The notes: generated from the sequence alone by a model not told the origin. 64,000 nt of DNA from an uncultured Lachnospiraceae bacterium (GCA_910578555.1 CAJTPS010000012.1:40204-104203), one strand, 5' to 3'; shown: positions 45,001-53,655, counted from the first letter of the stretch. Made by a program: numbers and translations.

Positions 45001-46185
45001 ATGGAAGACTTTGAAATTGTTGGAAGAATCATACGGGATTATCCGGATGCGCTTTCGGAGAGGAAGAAGCTGCAGGCATTGTTTCTGGATTTCTTTCCAC
45101 AGGACAGGCTCAAAAGAAATACGCTGCTGATGGTATATGATGACGGGATCGTAAATGAGATGAAGGGACTTGCGCAGATGGACCGGATGGTGATGCACCG
45201 GTTTGTGAAGTCTGTTGAGCAGGGTTACGGGATCAGATCAAAAAATGCGGAAAGCGCGGTACTTACATGGGCGCAGGCAATGGGACTGTTGCCGGATCAC
45301 GGCAGCTCCGGCGCAGGCTGCAGCGTGCAGGAGAAGGTTCTGGCGGAAGAGGAGAGCGTAAAGGAATGGACTGCGGTGGAAAGCGACAGTCTGTACGAAT
45401 ATGAAGAGATGTCGTGGGGGATCAGGATTCTGCGGTATATGGATTTCGATGAGAGTGTCGTAGTGATTCCCAATGTCATTGAGGGTAAGAAAGTGATTGC
45501 AGTCTGGAATCATGCTTTCAAGGGCTGCAGCGGAATCGAGAAGATCATCGTCTCAGAGGGTATAGAAATACTGGGAAACGGTGCATTCCTGAACTGCAAA
45601 GGGCTCAGGGAAGTGGAACTGCCGGGTACGCTGAAACGGATCGGGACGACAGACCCCGCAGGCTGTCCCGCGATTCTGGGCGGCATGACGAAATTTGACG
45701 GTGCTTTTGAATATACTGCGCTGGAAAGCATAAAGGTACCGGACCGGGTAAAATATATCGGCGAGCATGCTTTCGCGGGTTGTGGAGAACTGAAAAAAGT
45801 CACACTTCCGCGCGAGCTAAAAGAGATTCAGAAGAATGCATTTCGATGGTGCAGAAGTCTGGAGGAAGTAGTATTTCCGCAGGAACTGGAAGTGATCAGG
45901 CTGTCGGCGTTTGAGGGATGCGAGTCGATGAGCACGATCGAGCTGCCGGAGGGCGTAAAAAGCATCGAGGAAGGCGCCTTTGCAGGCTGCAGAAATCTGC
46001 AGAGTATTTATATTCCGGATTCGGTTACCGAAATCGGCGGCGGAAAAGGAAGCGGATTTCTGCAGACCTTCGGAGAACCGGAAGAGAGGCGTGAGGAATT
46101 TACGATTTTATGCAATGCAGGTTCTTATGCGATGCGGTATGCGAGGGCGCAGCAGATAAGATGCGCGCCCAGGATGTATGGATAG
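45001..46185 (+). CDS. BspA-type leucine-rich repeat protein
   Basis: A 394-residue protein without signal peptide or membrane helix. The N-terminal 90 residues form a helical domain of unknown type (IIRDYPDALSERKKLQALFLDFFP). From about 150 to 375 there are LRR_5 repeats with the pattern AF.GC..L..I..P..V..I..GAF. It lies 57 bases after the kinase gene and 69 before the vWA gene. A cytoplasmic LRR protein inside a phospho-signalling block suggests a scaffold or recognition role, but no function is shown. Confidence 0.8.
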   Translation: MEDFEIVGRIIRDYPDALSERKKLQALFLDFFPQDRLKRNTLLMVYDDGIVNEMKGLAQMDRMVMHRFVKSVEQGYGIRSKNAESAVLTWAQAMGLLPDHGSSGAGCSVQEKVLAEEESVKEWTAVESDSLYEYEEMSWGIRILRYMDFDESVVVIPNVIEGKKVIAVWNHAFKGCSGIEKIIVSEGIEILGNGAFLNCKGLREVELPGTLKRIGTTDPAGCPAILGGMTKFDGAFEYTALESIKVPDRVKYIGEHAFAGCGELKKVTLPRELKEIQKNAFRWCRSLEEVVFPQELEVIRLSAFEGCESMSTIELPEGVKSIEEGAFAGCRNLQSIYIPDSVTEIGGGKGSGFLQTFGEPEERREEFTILCNAGSYAMRYARAQQIRCAPRMYG

Positions 46186-46254
46186 AAGGTAAACAGGATA
46201 AATGTGTAAGGTGCGAGTCGGGTACACAGCACATGACATGAAGGAGGAAATATT

Positions 46255-46977
46255 ATGGCAGAATTGAAAAGACCGGGAGGAGAACTGGCGAGCAGACCTT
46301 TACACTTCTTTTGGATTGTGGATTGTTCCGGTTCCATGTACGGTGAGAAGATCGGTACGGTGAATCATGCGATTCAGTCAACCATACCGGAGATGGTGTC
46401 GGCGGCGGAGAATAATCCGAACGCGCAGCTGATGATCCGTACGTTAAAATTTTCCACGGGCGCGTCATGGGTGACCAGTACACCGGTCAATGTGGAGGAT
46501 TTTGCATGGGACGATCTGGAGGCTGAAGGCGTAACCGATTTAGGGAAGGCATTTGAACTTTTATCGGCGCAGCTTACGATTCCGCCCATGTCAGACAGGG
46601 CATTGCCGCCTGTGCTGGTGCTGTTATCGGACGGACAGCCCACGGATGACTATAAGAAGTCCCTTGCGGAACTTAAGAAGCTTCCATGGGGAAAGAAAGC
46701 CGTAAAGATTGCTATTTCGATCGGGCAGGATGCGGACGACGATGTTCTGGTTGAGTTTACAGGGAACAAAGAACTGGTACTGCAGGCAAACAATGCGGCG
46801 GCGCTCACGAAGATGATCAAGTGGGCCTCCACCGCAGCATCCCTCGTGTCGGCGCCCGCAAGCATTGCGACAGATGGAGAGTGGATACCGGCTGACGGAG
46901 GCGCGAATCCGGTAATCGTGGATATGGGTGGCAGGCTTCCTGATCTTGATGACATTCAGGAAGGCGATGTCTGGTAG
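46255..46977 (+). CDS. von Willebrand factor A protein (TerY-like)
   Basis: A 240-residue single vWA domain. The metal-ion adhesion site is complete: D23-C-S25-G-S27 in WIVDCSGSMYG, a Thr in GVTDLGKAFELL, and LLSDGQPTDD. The start RPGGELASRPLHFFWIVD and overall length match TerY of tellurite-resistance clusters. No signal peptide, so cytoplasmic. In TerY-P modules such proteins occur beside a PP2C phosphatase and a kinase, exactly as here. AAGGAGG lies upstream of the ATG. Confidence 0.88.
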   Translation: MAELKRPGGELASRPLHFFWIVDCSGSMYGEKIGTVNHAIQSTIPEMVSAAENNPNAQLMIRTLKFSTGASWVTSTPVNVEDFAWDDLEAEGVTDLGKAFELLSAQLTIPPMSDRALPPVLVLLSDGQPTDDYKKSLAELKKLPWGKKAVKIAISIGQDADDDVLVEFTGNKELVLQANNAAALTKMIKWASTAASLVSAPASIATDGEWIPADGGANPVIVDMGGRLPDLDDIQEGDVW

Positions 46978-47062
46978 AAGGGCGGCAGTCAGGATTTATA
47001 TCGGAACGTGGGTGTGGGTGGTGCACGCTTGTTCTGCTGATTACGTAGAAAGGACATTGCAT

Positions 47063-47884
47063 ATGATACGAAATATATTCGGTGAATCTGTGCAGGGGGC
47101 ATCACACATCAGGAACGGCAAAGAATGTCAGGACAGTCTGAAAAAAGTGGAAAAGGATGAGAACACTGTCCTGCTGGCGGTGGCGGACGGACACGGCAGC
47201 GATTCCTGTCCGTACAGCAGGACCGGTTCTTATGTGGCGGTGAATGTATTCTGTAAGATTCTGGGCGACTATCTGGAAACTTATGACGGACAGCCGGAAC
47301 TGCTTTTGACCTTCCTGAAACGGGAAGGCGATACGAAAGTGGCGCAGGCGATCGATGCCGAATGGAAACGCAGAATACTTAAGATTCATACAAACTGTAA
47401 GCGGGAAGTGGTTCTGGATTCTGAAAATAACAAAGATAAAGACGCAATCTATAAAATGTACGGAAGCACACTGCTTGGTCTTGTGATCACGAAGGAATTT
47501 CTGTTTGCATTCCAGCTGGGCGACGGCGATATTGTAAAAGTATCGGAGAGCGGCGTACAGAATATGATTGAGGCGGATAAGATTCTCGGAACGGAAACGC
47601 ATTCGCTCAGCAAGCCGGAGTCCTGGAAAAAGGCAATTACTTATACGAAAAGACTGGAAGAGAACGAACGGTTTCCCGTTATGTATATGCTTTCCTCGGA
47701 CGGAATGGCTAACAGTTATAAGAATGATGACGAGTTTGGAAAGACTTGTCAGGACTATTATACAATGTTGAACGAGCACGGGGTAAAAGCAGTGTCCGAT
47801 AACCTGCAGACATGGCTTGCGGAGACAAGTGAATTAGGATGCGGAGACGATATTACGGCGCTGTTTGCCTATTATAATGATTGA
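47063..47884 (+). CDS. PP2C-family protein phosphatase
   Basis: A 273-residue metal-dependent Ser/Thr phosphatase. Motifs: VADGHGSD (metal Asp D42), a GST-like mid motif YGSTLLGLVI, LGDGDIVK, SSDGMANS and the C-terminal GCGDDITALF. The N-terminus GESVQGASHIRNGKECQDS is typical of PP2C proteins that sit with vWA partners. ATG 47063 follows AAAGGA; upstream in-frame sequence overlaps the vWA gene. It would reverse the action of the neighbouring kinase. Confidence 0.9.
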   Translation: MIRNIFGESVQGASHIRNGKECQDSLKKVEKDENTVLLAVADGHGSDSCPYSRTGSYVAVNVFCKILGDYLETYDGQPELLLTFLKREGDTKVAQAIDAEWKRRILKIHTNCKREVVLDSENNKDKDAIYKMYGSTLLGLVITKEFLFAFQLGDGDIVKVSESGVQNMIEADKILGTETHSLSKPESWKKAITYTKRLEENERFPVMYMLSSDGMANSYKNDDEFGKTCQDYYTMLNEHGVKAVSDNLQTWLAETSELGCGDDITALFAYYND

Positions 47885-47942
47885 AGTCCGGATGGATATT
47901 GTCGGCGGCCGCATACGACGGGCTTTGAAAGGGAGGATTGCC

Positions 47943-48302
47943 TTGGTTGAAAAAATGGAAGCCAGAATTGCATTGTGCAAATGTAAAGAAGGCAATAGAA
48001 CATATGGCGTGCGTTTTGAGAGGATGGGCGATAACTGGAAATACACATGGGCTTTTCCGGTCAAAGAAGCGTCTGCCAGGCGGGAAAATTATGACAAGAC
48101 GAAGATAGTAGGAGATCTTGTGCCGGATCGTGATTATCCGGGCTGCCCATATTGCAGGACTATGGATTTTGTCGTATGCAGATGCGGTAAACTGAGTTGC
48201 CACAACGGCGGGGACGCCAAATTTACATGCAACTGGTGCGGGCTGACCGGGGCGCTCGGCAGATATGACGGTTCCGGATTCGGGTCAGACAGCGATCTGT
48301 AG
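47943..48302 (+). CDS. TerY-C-like zinc-binding protein
   Basis: About 119 residues with several Cys pairs: CKC near the start, then CPYC, CRCGKLSCH and CNWC, a pattern resembling the TerY-C metal-binding domain, usually fused to TerY but stand-alone here. TTG 47943 lies six bases after GGAGG and is preferred; ATG 47955 is 18 bases away and ATG 47877 has no ribosome binding site. The Gly/Ser/Asp-rich tail is probably disordered. It closes the kinase/LRR/vWA/PP2C block. Confidence 0.7.
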   Translation: MVEKMEARIALCKCKEGNRTYGVRFERMGDNWKYTWAFPVKEASARRENYDKTKIVGDLVPDRDYPGCPYCRTMDFVVCRCGKLSCHNGGDAKFTCNWCGLTGALGRYDGSGFGSDSDL

Positions 48303-48397
48303 ACATTGACCACGCCCGCGTGCGGGATTTGCTGCACAAGCCTGAAGAGACGGAAAGGAACGGATGGCATAAGGGATCTATAGAAGGGAGTTCCTAT

Positions 48398-49422
48398 ATG
48401 GAAACAGTAAGACTTGGTAAAACAGGAATTGTAACGAACAAGAACGGATTCGGTGCATTGCCGATTCAGAGAGTTTCTGATGATACTGCCGTTTATCTGC
48501 TTTGCAAAGCGTATGAGAACGGGATCACATTTTTCGATACGGCGAGATGGTATACGGACAGTGAGCACAAGTCGGGCTTGCTTTTACAGGAAGGCGGGAT
48601 AAAGTCTTTATTGCTACGAAGACAGGAGCACAGAACGCGGAGGATTTCCGGAAGGATCTCGAGACGAGTCTGGATCATTTGCAGACAGATTATATTGATT
48701 TATACCAGTTCCATAATCCGGCGTTCTGTCCGAAGCCGGGAGATGAGAGCGGCTTGTATGACGCGGCGCTTAAGGCGAAAGAAGAAGGAAAGATACGACA
48801 TATCGGTATTACGAATCATCGTCTGGCGGTGGCGCACGAGGCGATTGACAGCGGACTGTATGAGACGCTGCAGTTTCCGTTCTGTTATCTGGCGACTGGA
48901 AAGGATATTGAACTGGTGGAAAAATGTAAGCAGGCAGACATGGGATTTATTGCCATGAAAGCGTTGTCGGGCGGGTTGATCAATAATTCCGCGGCGGCAT
49001 ATGCGTTCATGGCACAGTATGATAATGTGCTGCCGATCTGGGGCGTACAGAGAGAGGCAGAGTTGGATGAGTTTCTGTCTTATATCGATACCCCGCCGGT
49101 GATGACAGAAGAACTTGCGGAAGTGATCCGTCATGACAGGGAAGAACTCTTAGGAGATTTCTGCAGGGGATGCGGATATTGTATGCCCTGTCCTGTGGGC
49201 ATTGAGATCAATAACTGTGCGAGAATGTCGCTGCTCCTCCGGCGATCGCCTTCTGCGGCGCAGCTTGGCCCGGAGGGACAGGAAAAGATGATGAAGATTG
49301 AGGAATGCCTGCACTGCAATCAGTGTAAGAGCAAATGTCCTTATGGACTGGATACGCCCGCACTGCTGCAGAAGAATCTGGAGGATTACAAGAAGGTTCT
49401 GGCGGGAGAGATCACCGTGTAG
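48398..49422 (+). pseudogene. Aldo/keto reductase with ferredoxin-like C-terminus, frameshifted
   Basis: ATG 48398 (after AAGGGAG) begins METVRLGKTGIVTNKNGFGALP and reads normally to GLLLQEG. Around GGCGGG at 48593-48598 the frame is lost; adding one base restores RDKVFIATKTGAQNAEDFRKDLE and the rest to the stop at 49422. The C-terminal part carries two [4Fe-4S] motifs, CRGCGYCMPCP and CLHCNQCKSKCP, as in clostridial aldo/keto reductases. Both halves remain otherwise intact, so the lesion is recent or a sequencing error. The stop overlaps the end of the convergent apbE-like gene by 11 bases. Confidence 0.8.
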
Positions 49423-50446
49423 GAAATCCGCTGGAACGGTGCAGCGTACCATCTGTCAGGATGAAGAGCGCTTCTACGCCATTCAAAGATTCAATGAATT
49501 GCATACCTTCATCAATGCCGAGAAAATAGCAGGTGGTAGACAGAGCGTCGGCCTCGATGGAAGTGGGCGCCAGAATTGTCACACCTGCTATGTTGTTGTC
49601 TGCAGGATAACCGGTCTGCGTGTCCAGCAGGTGGTGATACAGAACATTGTCCTCATAAAAATACCGCTCGTAGATGCCGGAAGAAACGACAGAAGCGTCA
49701 GATACGCTGATCGCCGTGACGGTTTCTCCCCCGGCGGCAAACGGTTTCTGGATGCCGATGCGGTAGGCCTGTCCGCCGGGCTTGCTGCCGATGGCGATCA
49801 CATTGCCGCCCAGGCTGATACAGGCGCTCTCCACGCCTTGCGAAAGAAGGTATTCCTCCAGGCGGTCGGCGATGTATCCTTTGGCGATAAAACCGAGATC
49901 GATGGCGGCCTGGGGGTCCTGGAGCGACACGGTATTGCCCTCCAGCCCGACGGTATGATAATCAATATGCGAGAGTGCTTCCGTGATTGCAGATTCATCC
50001 GGTATGCGTGCGCCGTCTTCGGAACCGAAATTCCATAATTCACTTAAAGGGCGGACGGTGGGATCAACACTGCCATCCGTCAGTTCTGCATAATACAGGG
50101 CAGCCTGCAGCAGGCTGACCGTATCATCGGAGACGGTAACAGGCCTGCCGCCGCTGTGGTTGATCTTCCAGATATCGGAATCTTCCAGCGTGGCACTGAA
50201 CAGGTGCTCATAGTCGTCGATGAGTGAGAAACATGCATCAATGGTCTGCTCACAGCTTTCATCGGAAGAGCGGATTCCCGTATCGTAAAGCGTGATTGTG
50301 ACTACGGTATCAAGATAGAAACCGGTCCGGGAGACAGGTTCGACCGTGCGGGCACAGCCGGACAGCAGGACAGCGTATAACAGGGCGGATAAGCCGGTCA
50401 ATATTCTGACTGGTATACATAAACAGTGATTGAAGTTTATATTCAT
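49412..50446 (-). CDS. apbE: FAD:protein FMN transferase, lipoprotein (ApbE family)
   Basis: A 344-residue ApbE-type enzyme that transfers FMN from FAD to Thr of target proteins. The lipobox LLSGC is near residue 30. Family motifs: GFYLDTVVTITLYD, DPTVRPLSELW, IDLGFIAKGYIADRL, SACISLGGNV and the C-terminal HHLLDTQTGYPADN and ADALSTTCYFLG. The start at 50446 (MNINFNHC) has AAAGGA upstream; an ATG at 50491 coincides with the predicted transcription start. It is a good candidate for flavinylating RnfG and RnfD. Confidence 0.93.
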   Translation of the reverse strand: MNINFNHCLCIPVRILTGLSALLYAVLLSGCARTVEPVSRTGFYLDTVVTITLYDTGIRSSDESCEQTIDACFSLIDDYEHLFSATLEDSDIWKINHSGGRPVTVSDDTVSLLQAALYYAELTDGSVDPTVRPLSELWNFGSEDGARIPDESAITEALSHIDYHTVGLEGNTVSLQDPQAAIDLGFIAKGYIADRLEEYLLSQGVESACISLGGNVIAIGSKPGGQAYRIGIQKPFAAGGETVTAISVSDASVVSSGIYERYFYEDNVLYHHLLDTQTGYPADNNIAGVTILAPTSIEADALSTTCYFLGIDEGMQFIESLNGVEALFILTDGTLHRSSGFPTR

Positions 50447-50498
50447 GGTACCGGATTCCTTTCCGTATTTTACAGGGGTACAATATCCCATGGGTTAT

Positions 50499-50527
50499 AG
50501 TATAGCGGGAAACGGTACATTTTTCAA
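50499..50527 (-). promoter_or_regulatory. Promoter of the apbE-like gene
   Basis: On the minus strand, TTGAAA (50527-50522), a 17-base spacer and TATACT (50504-50499). Its -35 box is separated by one base from the -35 of the divergent lysozyme promoter. Confidence 0.75.
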
Positions 50528-50528
50528 T

Positions 50529-50557
50529 TTGTCAAATCGAAGATTACGTGCTAACAT
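50529..50557 (+). promoter_or_regulatory. Putative promoter of the GH25 gene
   Basis: TTGTCA (50529-50534), a 17-base spacer and TAACAT (50552-50557). The -10 is weak, but the back-to-back layout with the apbE promoter is plausible. Confidence 0.45.
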
Positions 50558-50613
50558 GAATAAAGTATATAGGAACGGGCTGCAGCCTGCAGGTCAGAGA
50601 TGAGAGTAACGGT

Positions 50614-50633
50614 GTACAGACTTAAGTCTGTAC
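50614..50633 (+). promoter_or_regulatory. Perfect 20-bp palindrome in the GH25 leader
   Basis: GTACAGACTTAAGTCTGTAC reads the same on both strands and lies 21 bases before the start codon. It may be an operator or an RNA hairpin close to the ribosome binding site. Confidence 0.6.
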
Positions 50634-50654
50634 GGTATAGGAGAGGATAAAAGC

Positions 50655-51830
50655 ATGAAATTACCTGGTGAGGAAGAATCCGGCGGTTCCGGAATTTCCG
50701 TATTCTATACGGTGATCGGCGTGTCCGCGTTTGTGTTGATTTTACTGCTGGCACTTTTTAAGAGTAATGACAAACAAAAAAGCGGAAGTGAATATATTAA
50801 GGAAATGCAGCAGCGGCAGGAGGAAGCGAAGGCGGAAGAGACTGCAGCAGCGGAAGAAGACGCACAGGAAGGGATAGTTGGAAGCGGTCTGCGTGCGGAA
50901 GATCTGGATTTCTGGGATATGTATCCGGTGGAGGATGAGGAGGCTGTAAGGGAACAGGAGGCAGAATCCAATAAGCCGGCGAAATCTACTTTTGCGGATA
51001 AGGCGGAGAAAGAACGGCAGGAGCAGATGCTGAAGGAACAGGAAGTACAGGATGATCCTTCCACGGATGGCAGGCATACGCTGGTTACGACACCGGACGG
51101 CAAAGAAGAGTGGGTGCTGATCAGTCCGTATCTGACAAAGAACACTTATGATTTTACGAAGATCGAGGAGAAAGCCGGATTGAAACGCTACATGGAGAAC
51201 GGAAGGAATCTCTCCTATATAGGCGTGGATATTTCCAAGCAGACCGGAAGCGTTAATTTTAACGGACTTAAGGCGGCGGGGGTCGATTACGTGATGATCC
51301 GTCTGGGCGGCCGGGGATACAGCACCGGACAGATTACCCTCGACGAAAATTTCAAGACAAATATAGAGGGCGCCATCGCGGCGGGACTGGATATCGGTGT
51401 TTATTTCTACTCACAGGCGGTCAATCAGGACGAAGCGGTACAGGAAGCCAATTTCGTGGTGCAGAATCTGGAACCGTACAAGGGAAAGGTTAAGTATCCT
51501 GTTGCGTTTGACATGGAGTTTGTCAGCCATGATAAGACACGGATCGATGGACTGAGCAGAGAAGAGCGTACCACGGTGGCCCAGTCTTTTCTGGAAGGCG
51601 TAAAGGCCGCGGGATATGTGCCGATGCTCTACGGGGATAAAGAATGGCTGATCAAAGAAATCGACCTTGCGAAGCTGCAGGACTATGACGTGTGGCTGGC
51701 ACAGGAGACAGACATGCCGGATTATCCATATCAGTACGCGATGTGGCAGTATTCTACCAAAGGGGTGGTCAACGGTATAACGGGAGATGCAAATCTTAAC
51801 ATTTGCTTTATCGGTTATTCGCAGCGATAG
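50655..51830 (+). CDS. Membrane-anchored GH25 lysozyme-like glycosidase
   Basis: A 391-residue protein with a single N-terminal membrane helix (about 16-36), a charged Glu/Ala/Lys-rich linker (about 40-150) and a C-terminal GH25 domain (about 190-391). The domain shows YIGVDISKQTGSVNF, YVMIRLGGRGYSTGQI, GVYFYSQAVNQDEA, PVAFDMEF (catalytic Asp/Glu pair) and AMWQYSTKG. GH25 enzymes cleave the MurNAc-GlcNAc bond of peptidoglycan; this one would act outside the membrane. GAGAGGAT precedes the ATG. Its end overlaps the convergent AP2-type gene by 16 bases. Confidence 0.9.
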   Translation: MKLPGEEESGGSGISVFYTVIGVSAFVLILLLALFKSNDKQKSGSEYIKEMQQRQEEAKAEETAAAEEDAQEGIVGSGLRAEDLDFWDMYPVEDEEAVREQEAESNKPAKSTFADKAEKERQEQMLKEQEVQDDPSTDGRHTLVTTPDGKEEWVLISPYLTKNTYDFTKIEEKAGLKRYMENGRNLSYIGVDISKQTGSVNFNGLKAAGVDYVMIRLGGRGYSTGQITLDENFKTNIEGAIAAGLDIGVYFYSQAVNQDEAVQEANFVVQNLEPYKGKVKYPVAFDMEFVSHDKTRIDGLSREERTTVAQSFLEGVKAAGYVPMLYGDKEWLIKEIDLAKLQDYDVWLAQETDMPDYPYQYAMWQYSTKGVVNGITGDANLNICFIGYSQR

Positions 51831-52612
51831 TTTCTGATTCCCGCGGATAATTTGACAGAGGCATATAAGTCGGCGTAGGCGGCGGGCGACATGTTCTCCA
51901 TGTAGTTGAGGGCATAGGCTTTGTTTACGCCGGCTTTTTTGAGCAGATCGGCGGCTTTGTTGTAAGCGATTGCTGCTTCTTCCTCCGTGTCGTAAGTGCC
52001 CACGCTTATATTACCCTTTACATGTATTTTGACCTGATAGCGCGTCTTTCCGTTACTGTGTACGGCGTTTACGCCGTTATAGCGGTTGATGATCTCAACG
52101 TTTTCATAGCGCATATCCTGATTATTGCCGTTGCGGAAACGGTAATCCCTGCCCTCCACGGCGTAATTCTTAACGCCGTAGCGGCTCATGATATTGACCT
52201 GCATTCCGTAATCCGCCACAAAGTAATGACCGCCCCGCCGGGAGATTCTGCGGGTGGAATAGTAGAACAAGTCTTCCAGATCAAAGATAAAAAATTCCGA
52301 CAAAGAGAAATAATAATAGAAAAATTTAGGACGGATATAGATCGGTGTCGTAAAGTATATGCCGTTATCCCGGTAGTTAAGCAGACTCACCCATCTGGAA
52401 AAGGCGAGTATGGAATCGGGTTGATAGTGACCCAGGGTAACGGAAGGATCATTTAACACAGAGCCGGCAAGTAAATATGCCTGATGCGCCTCTTCAGCGC
52501 AGTCATAACTTCCCAGACTGATATGCTTATTGCGATAAGTTAATGAAGCTCGAAAGTAGAGGCTCTGATCCTTGCGTTTTGCCGTATATACGCCGGGTAA
52601 CTGCTGTTCCAT
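51815..52612 (-). CDS. AP2-domain protein derived from an HNH/AP2 homing endonuclease
   Basis: A 265-residue protein with an AP2-like strand pattern at the N-terminus (residues 6-50, PGVYTAKRKDQSLYFRASL and SLGSYDCAEEAHQAYLLAG) and a clear AP2 domain near the end (about 178-225, YNGVNAVHSNGKTRYQVKI and VGTYDTEEEAAIAYNKAA). Between them, residues 128-177 resemble an HNH nuclease (NGNNQDMRYENVEIINR parallels NGDxLDNRRENLRIVT), but the catalytic His position appears to be Tyr (DYRFRNG). AGGAG lies seven bases before the start. It is not in an intron or inside another gene. It may be a DNA-binding protein domesticated from a homing endonuclease. Confidence 0.65.
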   Translation of the reverse strand: MEQQLPGVYTAKRKDQSLYFRASLTYRNKHISLGSYDCAEEAHQAYLLAGSVLNDPSVTLGHYQPDSILAFSRWVSLLNYRDNGIYFTTPIYIRPKFFYYYFSLSEFFIFDLEDLFYYSTRRISRRGGHYFVADYGMQVNIMSRYGVKNYAVEGRDYRFRNGNNQDMRYENVEIINRYNGVNAVHSNGKTRYQVKIHVKGNISVGTYDTEEEAAIAYNKAADLLKKAGVNKAYALNYMENMSPAAYADLYASVKLSAGIRNYRCE

Positions 52613-52633
52613 ACGATTTCTCCTTTTTTTATG

Positions 52634-52661
52634 ATTGTACCATTTTTGAGAAAAAAAACAA
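52634..52661 (-). promoter_or_regulatory. Promoter of the AP2-type gene
   Basis: On the minus strand TTGTTT (52661-52656), a 16-base spacer and TACAAT (52639-52634), just before the ribosome binding site. Confidence 0.5.
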
Positions 52662-52796
52662 ATTCAGAAATATTTTTCCTTTTTCCTGTATAGAATATAA
52701 ACATGGATTGAAACTGGTAATGGCGCCGTATGCCGTATGGCGGAAAGTAACAGTATATATTTGCGGCGCAGCATTCTATCAGCGAATGGAGGAAAG

Positions 52797-53417
52797 ATGT
52801 ACAGGAAATATATTACAGGGTTTATGCTGGCAGGCATGGCACTATTTTCTTCCTGTGTGTGCGCCAGAGAACTCAGGATTAACCGGATTGCGGCCAAGCC
52901 TGCCTTCCGAATAGAATATCTGGATGAGAGTATGGCGGAAGATAAACAGAGTTTTATGGAGATGATCTCCAATGTATCTTCCGGTCAGCGTGTCGTGGAT
53001 TATGAAGTGCTGAAACAGACTGTGAAGTATGAATTGTCGGACAAGGATCTGGAAGCGCTTATGCGGATCGTGGAAGCGGAAGCGGGAGGAGAGGATCAGG
53101 ACGGCAAGCTGTTAGTTGCCAACGTAGTCCTGAACAGGGTAAACAACGAGAGCTTTCCGGATACGGTATGGGAAGTTGTGATGCAGAGAGAACAGGGGAT
53201 TGCGCAGTTCTCACCTACGGTAGACGGCAGATATCAGAGCGTCAAGGTCAGCGCAGATACGAAGAAAGCGGTTGAGCGTGCTTTGTACGGGGAGGATATC
53301 TCTCAGGGAGCGCTGTATTTTTGTGCCAGAGAGAAGGCGGATTCCGAGAGACTGCAGTGGTTCGACAGGAAGCTGACAAGATTATTCGCATATGGAAGCC
53401 ATGAATTTTTCCAGTAA
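52797..53417 (+). CDS. Cell wall hydrolase (SleB/Hydrolase_2 family)
   Basis: A 206-residue exported protein. The N-terminal hydrophobic segment is a signal or anchor (ITGFMLAGMALFSSCVCA). The C-terminal half is the SleB/CwlJ-type domain: LMRIVEAEAGGEDQDGKLLVANVVLNRV with the catalytic Glu, then FPDTVWEVVMQREQGIAQFSP and GALYF. SleB-type enzymes are lytic transglycosylases, often acting on spore cortex during germination. ATG 52797 after GGAGG is chosen; the upstream in-frame ATG at 52737 adds unrelated residues. A hairpin-rich repeat starts at its stop codon. Confidence 0.88.
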   Translation: MYRKYITGFMLAGMALFSSCVCARELRINRIAAKPAFRIEYLDESMAEDKQSFMEMISNVSSGQRVVDYEVLKQTVKYELSDKDLEALMRIVEAEAGGEDQDGKLLVANVVLNRVNNESFPDTVWEVVMQREQGIAQFSPTVDGRYQSVKVSADTKKAVERALYGEDISQGALYFCAREKADSERLQWFDRKLTRLFAYGSHEFFQ

Positions 53418-53545
53418 AAAAAGTAAATTTGCTTCGCAAATTAACTTTACGAGATTCGCTTCGCGAACTCGAATAAGCGGAGGAATTTCCTGTACCATAA
53501 AAAATCGGCCTGCGTTCGATCACGAGACTTGTTTCGCAAACTCGG
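53415..53545 (+). repeat. Hairpin-rich dispersed repeat after sleB
   Basis: The element starts at the TAA of the preceding gene with TAAAAAAAGTAAATTTGC, identical to the 18 bases at 63805. Three hairpins follow: AAAGTAAATTTGC-TTC-GCAAATTAACTTT (one mismatch in 13 pairs), CGAGATTCGC/GCGAACTCG, and CGAGACTTG/CAAACTCG. No gene is seen in this 238-base gap. Confidence 0.7.
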
Positions 53546-53586
53546 GGCGACACTCGGACCGGAACCTGACAAAATAATTTGAAACA

Positions 53587-53615
53587 TTGCGCACGGGGGG
53601 ATTGTGTGGTACAAT
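53587..53615 (+). promoter_or_regulatory. Promoter of thrC
   Basis: TTGCGC (53587-53592), a 17-base spacer and TACAAT (53610-53615) preceded by TGTGG (extended -10). Confidence 0.6.
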
Positions 53616-53655
53616 GGGTCAGAATAAAAACTGGTGAAAGGCATGGTCGGATAAA

